Of a stretch of DNA of 64,000 nucleotides, positions 53,201 to 61,699 are shown piece after piece. The notes under the pieces were generated by a model. It made no database searches and was not told the DNA's origin. It saw only the letters and a program-made list of their open reading frames with translations. Numbering within the stretch: position 1 is the first letter of the stretch; every line of letters starts with the position of its first letter. The DNA is taken from the NCBI GenBank assembly GCA_937907395.1, contig CALCII010000012.1, positions 186,001 through 250,000 of the forward strand. Reading direction: 5' to 3'. This DNA comes from an uncultured Chitinophagaceae bacterium. GTDB lineage: Bacteria > Bacteroidota > Bacteroidia > Chitinophagales > Chitinophagaceae. The translations under genes were made by a program, and so were the position numbers.

Positions 53201-53678
53201 GCGTCATGGGTGATGAATACTCACCGTTACCAGTAAGCGAAAAATCACATTGGCGGATTACATCTTCAATCATGCCTTCCAGTCCCATCTGGCGGCCATC
53301 GTCGGGCGAATAAATACGTGCAATACCATATTGATGCAGTTCTTCGATTTCATGCGGAAGAATGGTACCACCCCCGCCGCCGAAAATTTTAATATGGCCA
53401 CATCCGTTTTCATCCAGCAAGTCTTTCATGTATTTGAAAAACTCCACATGTCCGCCCTGGTAGGATGTTATCGCAATCCCCTGCACATCTTCTTCAATCG
53501 CAGCTTCCACTATTTCATGAACACTCCGGTTATGCCCGAGGTGAATGATTTCGGCTCCCTTACTTTGCAGGATGCGCCGCATGATATTGATGGCAGCATC
53601 ATGTCCGTCAAAAAGTGAAGCGGCAGTAACAATTCTGATTCTGTAGTTTCCGGGATCATTGGTGCGTTTATCATTCAT
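50283..53678 (-). CDS. icmF: Fused isobutyryl-CoA mutase (IcmF)
   Basis: An 1131-residue fusion. B12-binding domain at about 13-150 (ASLFDGHDAAINIM, IHLGHNRSVHEI, GGGGGTILPHEI), a linker, a MeaI-type GTPase chaperone (about 206-500; Walker A GITGTGGAGKSS, then LESAGVGQSDAS and INKFDKAGALDALAD) and the mutase TIM barrel (about 560-1131; FTAGVFPLKREGEDPTRMFA, SISGYHIAEAGANPI). It interconverts isobutyryl-CoA and butyryl-CoA with B12. The linker before the GTPase (NPQPITRNPQPVTH) is encoded by a telomere-like GGGTTA repeat. Confidence 0.93.
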   Translation of the reverse strand: MNDKRTNDPGNYRIRIVTAASLFDGHDAAINIMRRILQSKGAEIIHLGHNRSVHEIVEAAIEEDVQGIAITSYQGGHVEFFKYMKDLLDENGCGHIKIFGGGGGTILPHEIEELHQYGIARIYSPDDGRQMGLEGMIEDVIRQCDFSLTGNGEYSSPMTLGEVKDVRTIARNITNVENGQPITHNPQPITRNPQPVTHISVLGITGTGGAGKSSVTDEIVRRFLHTFKDKTIAVLSVDPSKKKTGGALLGDRIRMNSISHPRAYMRSLATRESDRALSAHVQEAIDICKQAGFDFIILESAGVGQSDASILDYCNVSLYVMTPEYGAASQLEKINMLDYADVIAINKFDKAGALDALADVRKQYKRNHQLFTAKDEQLPIIGTIASQFNDAGVHELFEKIIQTVQTKTGVSFAGVEHIPHKDTVSKSLIIPPARVRYLSEIADAIKEYNLLVEEQAVIASKIYQLEGSLHTLSAANASAAVLEEVKKQIQQLADLQTPVAKKLIANWPEKVKAYQQDFYEYKVRDKIIKQPMFTTSLSGTRVPKVVLPKYRDWGDLLRWQGQENIPGSFPFTAGVFPLKREGEDPTRMFAGEGGPERTNKRFHYVSMGQPAKRLSTAFDSVTLYGEDPAHRPDIYGKVGNSGVSIATVDDAKKLYSGFDLCDPRTSVSMTINGPAPIILAFFMNAAIDQQCEKWIEENGKWKLVEEAYAKKYPQGNQPVYNNTLFPDQLPEGHNGLGLKLLGLSGDEVLPAEVYEQCKQEALQQVRGTVQADILKEDQAQNTCIFSTEFALKLMGDVQSYFIEQNVRNFYSVSISGYHIAEAGANPITQLAFTLANGFTYVEYYLSRGMHIDEFAPNLSFFFSNGMDPEYSVIGRVARRIWAKAMKYKYKANKRSQMLKYHIQTSGRSLHAQEIDFNDIRTTLQALYAIYDNCNSLHTNAYDEAITTPTEESVRRAMAIQLIINRELGTAKNENPNQGSFLIEELTDLVEEAVLKEFNRITERGGVLGSMERMYQRNKIQEESLHYEHLKHTGELPIVGVNTFLNSKGSPTTIPGEVIRSTTEEKEQQITNLQAFWQRNESRRAAELQKLQKVAVQNGNLFAQLMETVKYCSLGQITHALYEVGGQYRRNM
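53083..53142 (-). repeat. GGGTTA-type hexamer repeat inside icmF
   Basis: About ten degenerate six-base units (GGGTTA, GGGTTG, GGGTTAC variants) encode the linker QPITHN / QPITRN / QPVTH between the B12 domain and the GTPase. The reading frame is kept. Confidence 0.85.
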
Positions 53679-53756
53679 AACCTCTAATTAAAAACAAAAA
53701 TAACAGTAAATAATACAACTCACGATCGTTTGTGTTCGGTATTCTTTCAGGCATAA

Positions 53757-53790
53757 AAAAAGGACTGTTAGAAACAGTCCTTTTTTTCAA
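53757..53790. terminator. Terminator after the susD gene
   Basis: Stem AAAGGACTGTT / AACAGTCCTTT with a 3-base loop at 53759-53783, with A and T runs on the two sides. Confidence 0.85.
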
Positions 53791-53803
53791 GTATTGTAAG
53801 AAA

Positions 53804-55186
53804 TTAATACCCTGGATTTTGTACAAGAACACCGCTGGTAGCATCCACTTCTCTTTGAGGAATTGGAAATACCAAACGATCAGAGTTCCATGCAAAAGCA
53901 CCGGTTGATCTTCTCAGTCGACGCAGATCATGAATGCGCTGTCCTTCAAATGCCAGCTCAATGAAACGCTCATTAAGAATTTCATTTAAAGTAGGATCAG
54001 AAGAAGCTGTTGAATTGGTACGAACGGAGTTGCGCACCATTTCCAGATCTTCGCCGGGTGAAGCACCTACGCTTGTAGAAAGGCGTACATTACATTCTGC
54101 ACGTGTAAGGTACATTTCAGCTAAACGCACAATCGGCAGATTCTGACTGAATGATTTCCATTTTCCACAATACAGGTTTCCGGGACGGGCTCCTGTTCCA
54201 AAATAATACCATTCAGATCTTCTCAGATCGCCAACAGGATAGTTGGAAGGATAGCCTGTAGAAATCCGAACGTCCGCACGACCAATACCAGGTAAACTGG
54301 CATAGAATGTTGCCATTCCATTATTGGATGTACCGGCATTATTTTGCTCGTTTTGTTGAATTTCCCATACTGATTCGGCGGTATTCTTATTGTCAAATAC
54401 AGCAGTAATAGAAGCGTTCATTTTAAAGTAACCGCTTTCAATTACTTCATTTGCTGCATCTCTTGCAGCTTCATAATTACCCTGCTGCAGATATACTCTT
54501 GACAGGAATGCCAGCGCCGTATATTTTGTAGCCCGTACACCATTTTCTTCGGGTAAAAGATCAACGGCTGCAGTTAAATCAGCAAGCACCTGCGTATACA
54601 CTTCCTGAACATTATTTCTGGGAAGTACTTCAAAAGCATTTGCTTCGTTTTTAGTTGCTTTCGTTTTGATCACAACACCGGGGTGTGTATTACCAGCAGT
54701 AGCACCATAAGGCAATGCATACAAACGGATCAGTTCAAAATGCAGAATACCGCGGATGAATAAGGCTTCACCTTCCAGCTGTGTTTTCAGATCCTCATCC
54801 TTAACAATGTCTAAATTCTCAAGGACAATATTTGCAAGGTTGATTGCACGGTATGCTTCTGTCCATGTAAGGTTGGCATCAGCATTATCCCGGAGCATGG
54901 TTTTGTTGGCAATTTGTCTGGGCGATTGGAACGTACCACGCCATGTACAAACGCCATCGCTACCCAGCAAATCGGGGATCATTAACAGGTTGGTTCCATA
55001 TAAAGAACCACCACCCATTACAGAATAAGCACCTACAACCAGAGAATTTACATCCTGATCGTTTTCCAACGCTTTTGAAGCGTCAATTGATTGCTGCGGA
55101 TTTACATCCAGCACTTTCGTACACGATATAAAACCGGTGATGGTAAGAAACGCAATCAATATCAAAGATTTATTTCGAAGTTTCAT
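53804..55186 (-). CDS. SusD/RagB family outer-membrane lipoprotein
   Basis: A 460-residue nutrient-binding lipoprotein. The signal ends FLTITGFISC with the lipid-modified Cys near residue 22. The TPR-rich SusD fold is shown by ALENDQDVNSLVVGAYSV near 40 and YTALAFLSRVYLQQGNYEAA near 216; the C-terminal ERFIELAFEGQRIHDLRRL is the family signature. It lies 20 bases after the partner SusC gene. The bound glycan or peptide is unknown; no glycosidase gene is nearby. Confidence 0.92.
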   Translation of the reverse strand: MKLRNKSLILIAFLTITGFISCTKVLDVNPQQSIDASKALENDQDVNSLVVGAYSVMGGGSLYGTNLLMIPDLLGSDGVCTWRGTFQSPRQIANKTMLRDNADANLTWTEAYRAINLANIVLENLDIVKDEDLKTQLEGEALFIRGILHFELIRLYALPYGATAGNTHPGVVIKTKATKNEANAFEVLPRNNVQEVYTQVLADLTAAVDLLPEENGVRATKYTALAFLSRVYLQQGNYEAARDAANEVIESGYFKMNASITAVFDNKNTAESVWEIQQNEQNNAGTSNNGMATFYASLPGIGRADVRISTGYPSNYPVGDLRRSEWYYFGTGARPGNLYCGKWKSFSQNLPIVRLAEMYLTRAECNVRLSTSVGASPGEDLEMVRNSVRTNSTASSDPTLNEILNERFIELAFEGQRIHDLRRLRRSTGAFAWNSDRLVFPIPQREVDATSGVLVQNPGY

Positions 55187-55206
55187 AATTAAAATATTTT
55201 AATTTC

Positions 55207-58173
55207 TTATAATCCAATGTTAATACCGATAGCAATTGTACGAGCCTGAGGAGGAGTGTAGAAATCATGTCCCAGGTTTACATTACTTACATATTGGGTA
55301 TTAACTTCCGGATCGTACCCTGTGTACTTGGTGAAAGTGAACAAATTGGTTCCTGAAATATAAACCCTTGCTGATTCAATCTTCATTGGAGCCAGCATTT
55401 TCTTAGGGAAGTTATATCCGAAATTAACACTCTTAATTCTGAAATAAGATCCGTCCTGTACCCAACGGCTACTCTTACCGGCACCATTTCCTTCATACAA
55501 TCTTGGTTGCGGAATATTGGTGTTCCTATTATCTTCTGTCCAATAGTTCATCTGATCAACGGTTTGATTATCGAAATAATCACCGTTCACACTTTGGAAA
55601 AATCCTGCGATATTATAAAGATCACCACCTTTTACAAACTGGCATTGAATATCCAGATCAAATGATTTGTAGCTGAAGCGGTTGTTCCAACCACCATAAA
55701 AATCAGGATTAGGATTACCCACCACTGTATCAACTGCAGCAGCATAATCGTTGGTAGGTTTGCCGTCGGCTCCCATATATAAGGCATCTCCGTTATCCGG
55801 ATCAACACCCATATATTTTTTGCCATAGAATTGTCCGAATGGTGCACCAACTGCCAGGCGGCCCAAAGTTCTTGAGCTGGGTGAAACAGGAGCAATCAAA
55901 CGGGTAACTTTATTTACGTAAGTAGATATGTTAAATGAAGTATTCCATCTGAATTTACCGTTCAATACATTCGCATTCACAACAAATTCAAAACCTCTGT
56001 TAATCATATCACCTACATTCTTTGTAATAGCAGTATAGCCATTGATTGCAGGAGTAGGAACATTCAACAGGAGATTCTTTGTGTTTTTCTCGAAATAGTC
56101 AATTTCACCGGAGATACGGTTGTTAAACAATCCGAAATCAAGACCGATGTCAAATTGTTTTGTGTTTTCCCATTTCAGTTTTTCGTCACCAATTTGTGTG
56201 GTTACCATACCGCTGATGTTTGCATAAGCTGCTGCCTGGTATAAACTACGGGCTCCAAAGTTTCCGATTTCAGCATTACCGGTAATACCATAACTACTGC
56301 GGAGTTTGAGGAAGCTGAGTGTTTTTGAATTTTTCAGGAAATCTTCTTCGCTGATAATCCAACCAACTGATGCTGCAGGGAATGAACCATAACGGTTATC
56401 GGCACCAAAACGGCTTGATCCATCCACACGATAGCTAACACCTAACAAATACCTGTCTTTGTATTTGTAGTTGGCTCTTGCGAAATAGGACATGAAGCGG
56501 AAGCCTGTTTCAGAAGAAGAACCGGCAGAAATGATAGCAGCACTGGCAATTTTGGTAAACTTATCGTTAGGGAAAGCCAAACCGGTAACACTTGCGCCGC
56601 TAGTCTGGCCTTTCTGATATTCAATACCAGCCAATCCGTCTACAGAGTGGTTCAATCCGTAGGTTTTATTAAAACTCAACGTATTTGTATTGGTGAATAC
56701 ATAAGCAGTAACCTGGTTGCTGTAGCTGTAACCATCAGGGGCACCATCAAGTGTGCGACGGCCTAAGAACTGGTTTTCCTGAAGATTATTCCAGTCAATA
56801 CCCACTTGTGAACGGAAGCGCAGGTTTTTGTTGAAATTAACCTCTGCATATGCATTACTGATAGAGCGATATGTTTTATTGAGTGTTAAATTATTTCCTT
56901 CACGCTCAATAAGATTATTGTAATACAGAGTTGCCTGATTGTACAAACCATTTTCGTCTCTCAGCGGATGCAGTGGTGGTATGGCATTCAACTGAAGCGG
57001 GTTGCTGAACGCATTATCACTTGGAACTGCATAGTTGTCACTCTGATTCAAAGCGATATTTGTTCCGAATTTGAATGTGGAATTCAAAGAGTGGTCAATG
57101 TTCAGACGGAAAGTTCCTCTTGTTAATCTGTTGGCGAGGATAATACCTTTTTGATCGTTGTAGCTGGCACTAACCAGGAATTTTGTGCGAAGATCGCCAC
57201 CTGTAAGTGAAGCATTGTATTGTCTTACATATCCTTTTTGGAATGCCTGATCTGCCCAGTTTACATCATTAGTGCTGTTCCAGTCATCGGTACCGGTTTC
57301 GAACGCAAATTCTTCTTCCGGATCCCAGCCTGCATTTTCAGCAGCTGCAGTAAACAGTTTTCTGTACTGAGTTGCATTTAAGAACTGGCCTTTTCTTGTA
57401 GGATTGCTCCAACCAGTAAATATGCCTGCATTTACCTTTGTACGTCCCATTTTACCGCTCTTGGTGGTAATTAATAACACACCATTAGAAGCTCTTGAAC
57501 CATAGATTGCCGCAGAAGCCGCATCTTTCAATACTTCGATTGATTCAATATCGTCTGGGTTAATCGTTGCCAAAGGATTATCTGGCTCTGTATTAGAACC
57601 GAGTGATTGGCTCACTACAGGAACCCCATCAATCACCACAAATGGTTGCTGATTGGCAGAGATGGAGGAAATACCCCTTACCCTGATATTAAGCCCCTGG
57701 CCTAATTTACCACTACCGGAATTAATAAATACACCCGATGCTCTTCCCTGCAACGCTTGCTCAAAGGAAGGAAGCGGAAGGTTGCTGAATTCACGTGAAC
57801 TCACTTTCGAAATGGAACTGGTGATTTCACGTTTGATTTTGCTACCATAACCGGTAACAATTACTTCTTCCAGGCGCTTGCCTTCAGCGGCTTTCAGCGT
57901 AATGGTAAGAGGAGATCCGGTTAACAGTACTTCTTTTTCTTCAAAGCCAACTGCCGAAACAACAACACTTTTTGTGTTTTCGGGTACATTTAAAGAAAAT
58001 GTACCATCTGTTTTTGTGGCAGTTCCTTTACTTGATCCTTTAATTGTTACAGAAGCATTCGCAATTGCAACCCCTGTTTCATCGGTAATTTTCCCTGTCA
58101 CCTCTTTTGTTTGTGCCTGAACCTGCACAACCAGAGACACAAGGAACATAGTAATTCCGAGCAATTTTCTCAT
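55207..58173 (-). CDS. SusC/RagA family TonB-linked outer-membrane protein
   Basis: A 988-residue receptor. Signal peptide ITMFLVSLVVQVQAQ, then a carboxypeptidase-regulatory-like domain (VTGKITDETGVAIANASVTI), TonB box RLEEVIVTGYG, plug domain (ALQGRASGVFINSGSGKLG, then VVIDGVPVVS) and beta barrel. It imports a substrate captured by the SusD partner, driven by TonB. Promoter elements upstream of 58173 were not clear to me. Confidence 0.93.
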   Translation of the reverse strand: MRKLLGITMFLVSLVVQVQAQTKEVTGKITDETGVAIANASVTIKGSSKGTATKTDGTFSLNVPENTKSVVVSAVGFEEKEVLLTGSPLTITLKAAEGKRLEEVIVTGYGSKIKREITSSISKVSSREFSNLPLPSFEQALQGRASGVFINSGSGKLGQGLNIRVRGISSISANQQPFVVIDGVPVVSQSLGSNTEPDNPLATINPDDIESIEVLKDAASAAIYGSRASNGVLLITTKSGKMGRTKVNAGIFTGWSNPTRKGQFLNATQYRKLFTAAAENAGWDPEEEFAFETGTDDWNSTNDVNWADQAFQKGYVRQYNASLTGGDLRTKFLVSASYNDQKGIILANRLTRGTFRLNIDHSLNSTFKFGTNIALNQSDNYAVPSDNAFSNPLQLNAIPPLHPLRDENGLYNQATLYYNNLIEREGNNLTLNKTYRSISNAYAEVNFNKNLRFRSQVGIDWNNLQENQFLGRRTLDGAPDGYSYSNQVTAYVFTNTNTLSFNKTYGLNHSVDGLAGIEYQKGQTSGASVTGLAFPNDKFTKIASAAIISAGSSSETGFRFMSYFARANYKYKDRYLLGVSYRVDGSSRFGADNRYGSFPAASVGWIISEEDFLKNSKTLSFLKLRSSYGITGNAEIGNFGARSLYQAAAYANISGMVTTQIGDEKLKWENTKQFDIGLDFGLFNNRISGEIDYFEKNTKNLLLNVPTPAINGYTAITKNVGDMINRGFEFVVNANVLNGKFRWNTSFNISTYVNKVTRLIAPVSPSSRTLGRLAVGAPFGQFYGKKYMGVDPDNGDALYMGADGKPTNDYAAAVDTVVGNPNPDFYGGWNNRFSYKSFDLDIQCQFVKGGDLYNIAGFFQSVNGDYFDNQTVDQMNYWTEDNRNTNIPQPRLYEGNGAGKSSRWVQDGSYFRIKSVNFGYNFPKKMLAPMKIESARVYISGTNLFTFTKYTGYDPEVNTQYVSNVNLGHDFYTPPQARTIAIGINIGL

Positions 58174-58305
58174 ATCAGTTTGGTTTTGGTTAAAAAATCC
58201 TTTAAAATAATTCAGACAATATTAACTATTGATAGCTGCATTGAAAATAAAAAATATACCAACGGCAGACTATTAGCTATTTTAAATACAAATCTGGCAG
58301 GAAAA

Positions 58306-58998
58306 TCAATCTCTCCGGCTCATATAGATCATTATATACTGCACCAGCATGGCAATGGATGCCAGGGCTGCCACCACGTAAGTTGCTGCTGCCCATTTCA
58401 AGGCATCTTTGGCCCCGGGATATTCCGCACGGTTGGTGACATTGGTGTGCTCCAGCCAGGCAAGGGCCCGCTTGCTGGCATCAAATTCCACCGGAAGGGT
58501 TATTACAGAGAAGATAGTAGATACAGCAAAAAGGAGGATTCCTATTAATAATACAGTGGGACTTCTGCCTCCAAAGCCAAGAATTCCCACACCAATGGCC
58601 AAAATCCACTGGGAAAGGGTGGTACTTACCTGAACGATAGGCACCAGGCGTGACCGGAGCATAAGCCACTGGTAGGCCGTAGCATGCTGTACGGCATGTC
58701 CGCACTCATGGGCGGCAACCGCGGCGGCGGCAATGGAATTGCTATTGTATACATCCGGGCTCAGGTTCACGGTCTTGTTCATGGGGTTGTAATGGTCGCT
58801 CAGGAACCCGTCTACCGAAACCACCTGAACGTCGTAGATTCCGTTTTCACGAAGCATTTTTTCGGCCACTTCCCGGCCTGTCAGCCCGCTTAAAAGGGGC
58901 TGCCTTCCATACTCTTTGAACTTCGATTTCAACCGCATCTGTACCAAAAAGCCAATGGCCATAAAAAACAGGGAAATCGCTAAAATTCCGAACGTCAT
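58306..58998 (-). CDS. YugP-family zinc metallopeptidase, membrane
   Basis: About 230 residues. VAAHECGHAVQHATAY near 104 has the HExxH zinc motif. Hydrophobic segments lie near 1-18, about 120-135, 140-165 and 200-220, so the protein is membrane-embedded. LSDHYNPMNKTVNLSPDVYN before the motif and PVEFDASKRALAWLE after it are family blocks; the latter carries the third ligand. The start MTFGILAIS at 58998 fits. Substrates are unknown. Confidence 0.88.
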   Translation of the reverse strand: MTFGILAISLFFMAIGFLVQMRLKSKFKEYGRQPLLSGLTGREVAEKMLRENGIYDVQVVSVDGFLSDHYNPMNKTVNLSPDVYNSNSIAAAAVAAHECGHAVQHATAYQWLMLRSRLVPIVQVSTTLSQWILAIGVGILGFGGRSPTVLLIGILLFAVSTIFSVITLPVEFDASKRALAWLEHTNVTNRAEYPGAKDALKWAAATYVVAALASIAMLVQYIMIYMSRRD

Positions 58999-59049
58999 GT
59001 GTTTATTATTTATAACAAATATTCCATCAAATTCGTACCAAAACCTCAA

Positions 59050-59500
59050 AAAAATAATTTTTGTCGCACTTTCAAAAATGAATAGACGAAATGGCAGATA
59101 TTGAGACTGAATTAGTTATAAAAAAAAGAGCCCGCTTCTATCTTCCCTTCAGAAATAATTCATATATCATTGAATATCAATTATTTAAAAGTCATCAATT
59201 TTTGTCATTCCCCACCTTCATCAACCCCACCCCGAAAAAAATATTTATTCACAGGGGGCAAAAATAATTTTGAAATCTGCCCCGAATTTGTAATTTAGCA
59301 ACAGAATTTAATGGGTTAGTAAGTATAAAGGGTTGAAAGCAATTTCAGCCCTTTTGCTTTTTTTACCGGTTCCGTTTTTCTACAACTTTTTGGATCAAAA
59401 AGTATTGTTTTCATCTTCTTTCTGTTCCCCTTTCTGTTTTAAAATTTTTCGTCGTTGCATCTTTTTTTAATCGACTTTTATGGTTCTTCGATTTTGAATT
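59050..59500. promoter_or_regulatory. Intergenic region with candidate small RNA or attenuator before radA
   Basis: No gene. At 59327-59354 a 12-pair stem (AAAGGGTTGAAA / TTTCAGCCCTTT, one G-U) is followed by T-rich sequence (59358-59364), a plus-strand terminator. About 40 bases before it TAATTTAG (59291-59298) with a TTTTG 18 bases further upstream resembles a promoter. This could be a short RNA of about 60 bases or a leader that ends before radA. Confidence 0.5.
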
Positions 59501-60892
59501 ATGAGTAAAGTCAAATCCTCTTTTTTTTGTCAGAACTGTGGTTACGAATCAACCAAATGGTTGGGTAAATGTCCGTCCTGTAATGAATGGAATACGTTTG
59601 TGGAAGAACTGATCACAAAAGATAAAAACGATAACAAAAAACAAAGTTGGAAAGAACCTGCTGCACATGGTGAAATGAAAACCATTTCCATTCATGATGT
59701 AAAAAGCAGTGAAGAAAAACGGATACTCACAACCGATGCAGAATTAAATCGTGTATTAGGTGGCGGTATTGTTCCGGGAAGTATTGTATTGGTTGCAGGT
59801 GAACCGGGCATTGGTAAATCAACCTTGTTTCTGCAACTGGGCTTACAATTACCAGCTATCAAAACATTATATGTAAGCGGAGAAGAAAGTGAGCAGCAGA
59901 TTAAAATGCGTGCCAACCGTTTACAAATGTCGAATGAAGAATTTTATTTACTCACGGAAACATCCACGCAAACCATCTTTCAGGAAATCAAAAAACTGAA
60001 ACCACAGTTAGTGATCATTGATTCGATTCAAACATTACAAACTCCTTTTATTGAATCGGGCCCCGGTAGTATTTCACAAATACGTGAGAGCGCTGCCGAG
60101 CTGCAACGCTTTGCAAAAGAAACCAACACACCGGTTTTTTTAATCGGACATATCACGAAAGACGGAACCATTGCCGGACCAAAAATCCTGGAGCATATGG
60201 TAGATACGGTGTTACAGTTTGAAGGTGACCGCCATTATGCCTATCGTATTTTGCGTACTATGAAAAACCGCTTCGGTTCCACATCGGAGTTAGGCATTTA
60301 TGAAATGACAGACAGTGGCATGCGCCCTGTAAGTAATCCCAGCGAAATTCTCATCACACAAAAAGAAGATCAGCTCAGCGGTATTGCCATAGCTGCAACG
60401 ATGGAAGGTATGCGTCCGCTCCTCATAGAAGTTCAGGCACTTGTAACACAAAGCGTATACGGCACACCGCAACGTACTGTAACAGGTTTTGATCTCAGGC
60501 GTTTGCAATTGCTATTAGCGGTATTGGAAAAACGGGGTGGATTCCAGTTTGGAATGAAAGATGTGTTTTTAAATATTGCCGGTGGCTTGAAAGTGGAAGA
60601 TCCATCCATTGACCTGGCGGTGCTCTGTGCCCTGCTGTCGAGCTATGAAGATGTGCCGCTGAATCCGCATATCTGCTTTGCCGGCGAAGTGGGGCTGAGT
60701 GGTGAAATACGTGCCGTAAACCGGATTGACCAACGTATAGCCGAAGCAGAAAAACTGGGCTTTGAAAAAATCATCATCAGTAAATACAATCTCGGACAAG
60801 GAAAAGATACCAATAAGAAAATACAGAAATACAATATTGAAGTAGTGCCCATGAGCAAGGTGGAAGAACTCTACCAGTATTTATTTACCTGA
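59501..60892 (+). CDS. radA: DNA repair protein RadA (Sms)
   Basis: A 463-residue RadA. The zinc finger is FFCQNCGYESTKWLGKCPSC, Walker A is AGEPGIGKSTLF near 103, and the RadA-specific KNRFG motif is at about 258. The C-terminal Lon-protease-like domain is present (SYEDVPLNPHICFAGEVGLS). It helps branch migration in recombinational repair. ATG at 59501. Confidence 0.94.
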   Translation: MSKVKSSFFCQNCGYESTKWLGKCPSCNEWNTFVEELITKDKNDNKKQSWKEPAAHGEMKTISIHDVKSSEEKRILTTDAELNRVLGGGIVPGSIVLVAGEPGIGKSTLFLQLGLQLPAIKTLYVSGEESEQQIKMRANRLQMSNEEFYLLTETSTQTIFQEIKKLKPQLVIIDSIQTLQTPFIESGPGSISQIRESAAELQRFAKETNTPVFLIGHITKDGTIAGPKILEHMVDTVLQFEGDRHYAYRILRTMKNRFGSTSELGIYEMTDSGMRPVSNPSEILITQKEDQLSGIAIAATMEGMRPLLIEVQALVTQSVYGTPQRTVTGFDLRRLQLLLAVLEKRGGFQFGMKDVFLNIAGGLKVEDPSIDLAVLCALLSSYEDVPLNPHICFAGEVGLSGEIRAVNRIDQRIAEAEKLGFEKIIISKYNLGQGKDTNKKIQKYNIEVVPMSKVEELYQYLFT

Positions 60893-60962
60893 TAAAAACT
60901 TCTTTCCGTTTCATACAACGAAATAAAAACTTCGATCATCAAAAGAACAAACGAAGTAACTA

Positions 60963-61673
60963 ATGATGATCAACACGCTAAAAAGCTGGAGCAACAACCT
61001 GCTCCATTTTCTGTACCCACACTTATGCGCCGGATGCGGCAACGACCTCACCGATGAACATCAATCCATCTGCTTTCAATGTTATACGGCTTTACCCGAA
61101 ACAGGATTTGCCAACAATACCGGTAATCCTATTGAGAAAATATTTTACGGACGACTGGATGTGGAAGAAGCCATGAGCAGCTACTACTTCACCAAAACTT
61201 CAGCCCTGCAAAACATGATCCACGCTCTGAAGTACCGCAACAACCAGGCAGCAGGCATACAACTGGGCAAATGGATGGGCATTCAACTCATCAAAAGCAA
61301 CCGCTTCAAAGAAATCGACTATCTCATTCCCATGCCCATGTATCCAGGAAAAGAAAAGAAGAGAGGTTATAACCAGGCTACGGTTTTATGCCGTGGAATT
61401 TCAGAAGCAACCGGCATTCCTGTTCATGAAAACATCGTTGCCCGTAACCGTTATACAGATACACAAACCCGCAAAGGCAGAAACGAACGATGGATCAATG
61501 TGGATGGCAGTTTTGCTATTAATCTCAACTCAGGTGCGCTCGACCGGCATTTTCTGCTGGTGGATGATGTAATCACCACCGGTGCCACACTGGAAGCCTG
61601 TGGCGCTGCCATCAAAGAAATCCCCACCAGCCGCCTCAGCATTGCCACTCTTGCATGGGCCAGTGATGATTAA
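60963..61673 (+). CDS. ComF family phosphoribosyltransferase-like protein
   Basis: A 236-residue protein. The N-terminal zinc finger has CAGCG and ICFQCY with four cysteines, then a PRTase fold with ALKYRNNQAAGIQLG near 80 and the PRPP loop LLVDDVITTGATLEACG near 198. ComF proteins are linked to natural transformation and RNA/DNA metabolism; the exact role here is unknown. It starts 70 bases after radA. Confidence 0.88.
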   Translation: MMINTLKSWSNNLLHFLYPHLCAGCGNDLTDEHQSICFQCYTALPETGFANNTGNPIEKIFYGRLDVEEAMSSYYFTKTSALQNMIHALKYRNNQAAGIQLGKWMGIQLIKSNRFKEIDYLIPMPMYPGKEKKRGYNQATVLCRGISEATGIPVHENIVARNRYTDTQTRKGRNERWINVDGSFAINLNSGALDRHFLLVDDVITTGATLEACGAAIKEIPTSRLSIATLAWASDD

Positions 61674-61699
61674 CGAAGTTTAACGCTTTACATTCAGCA

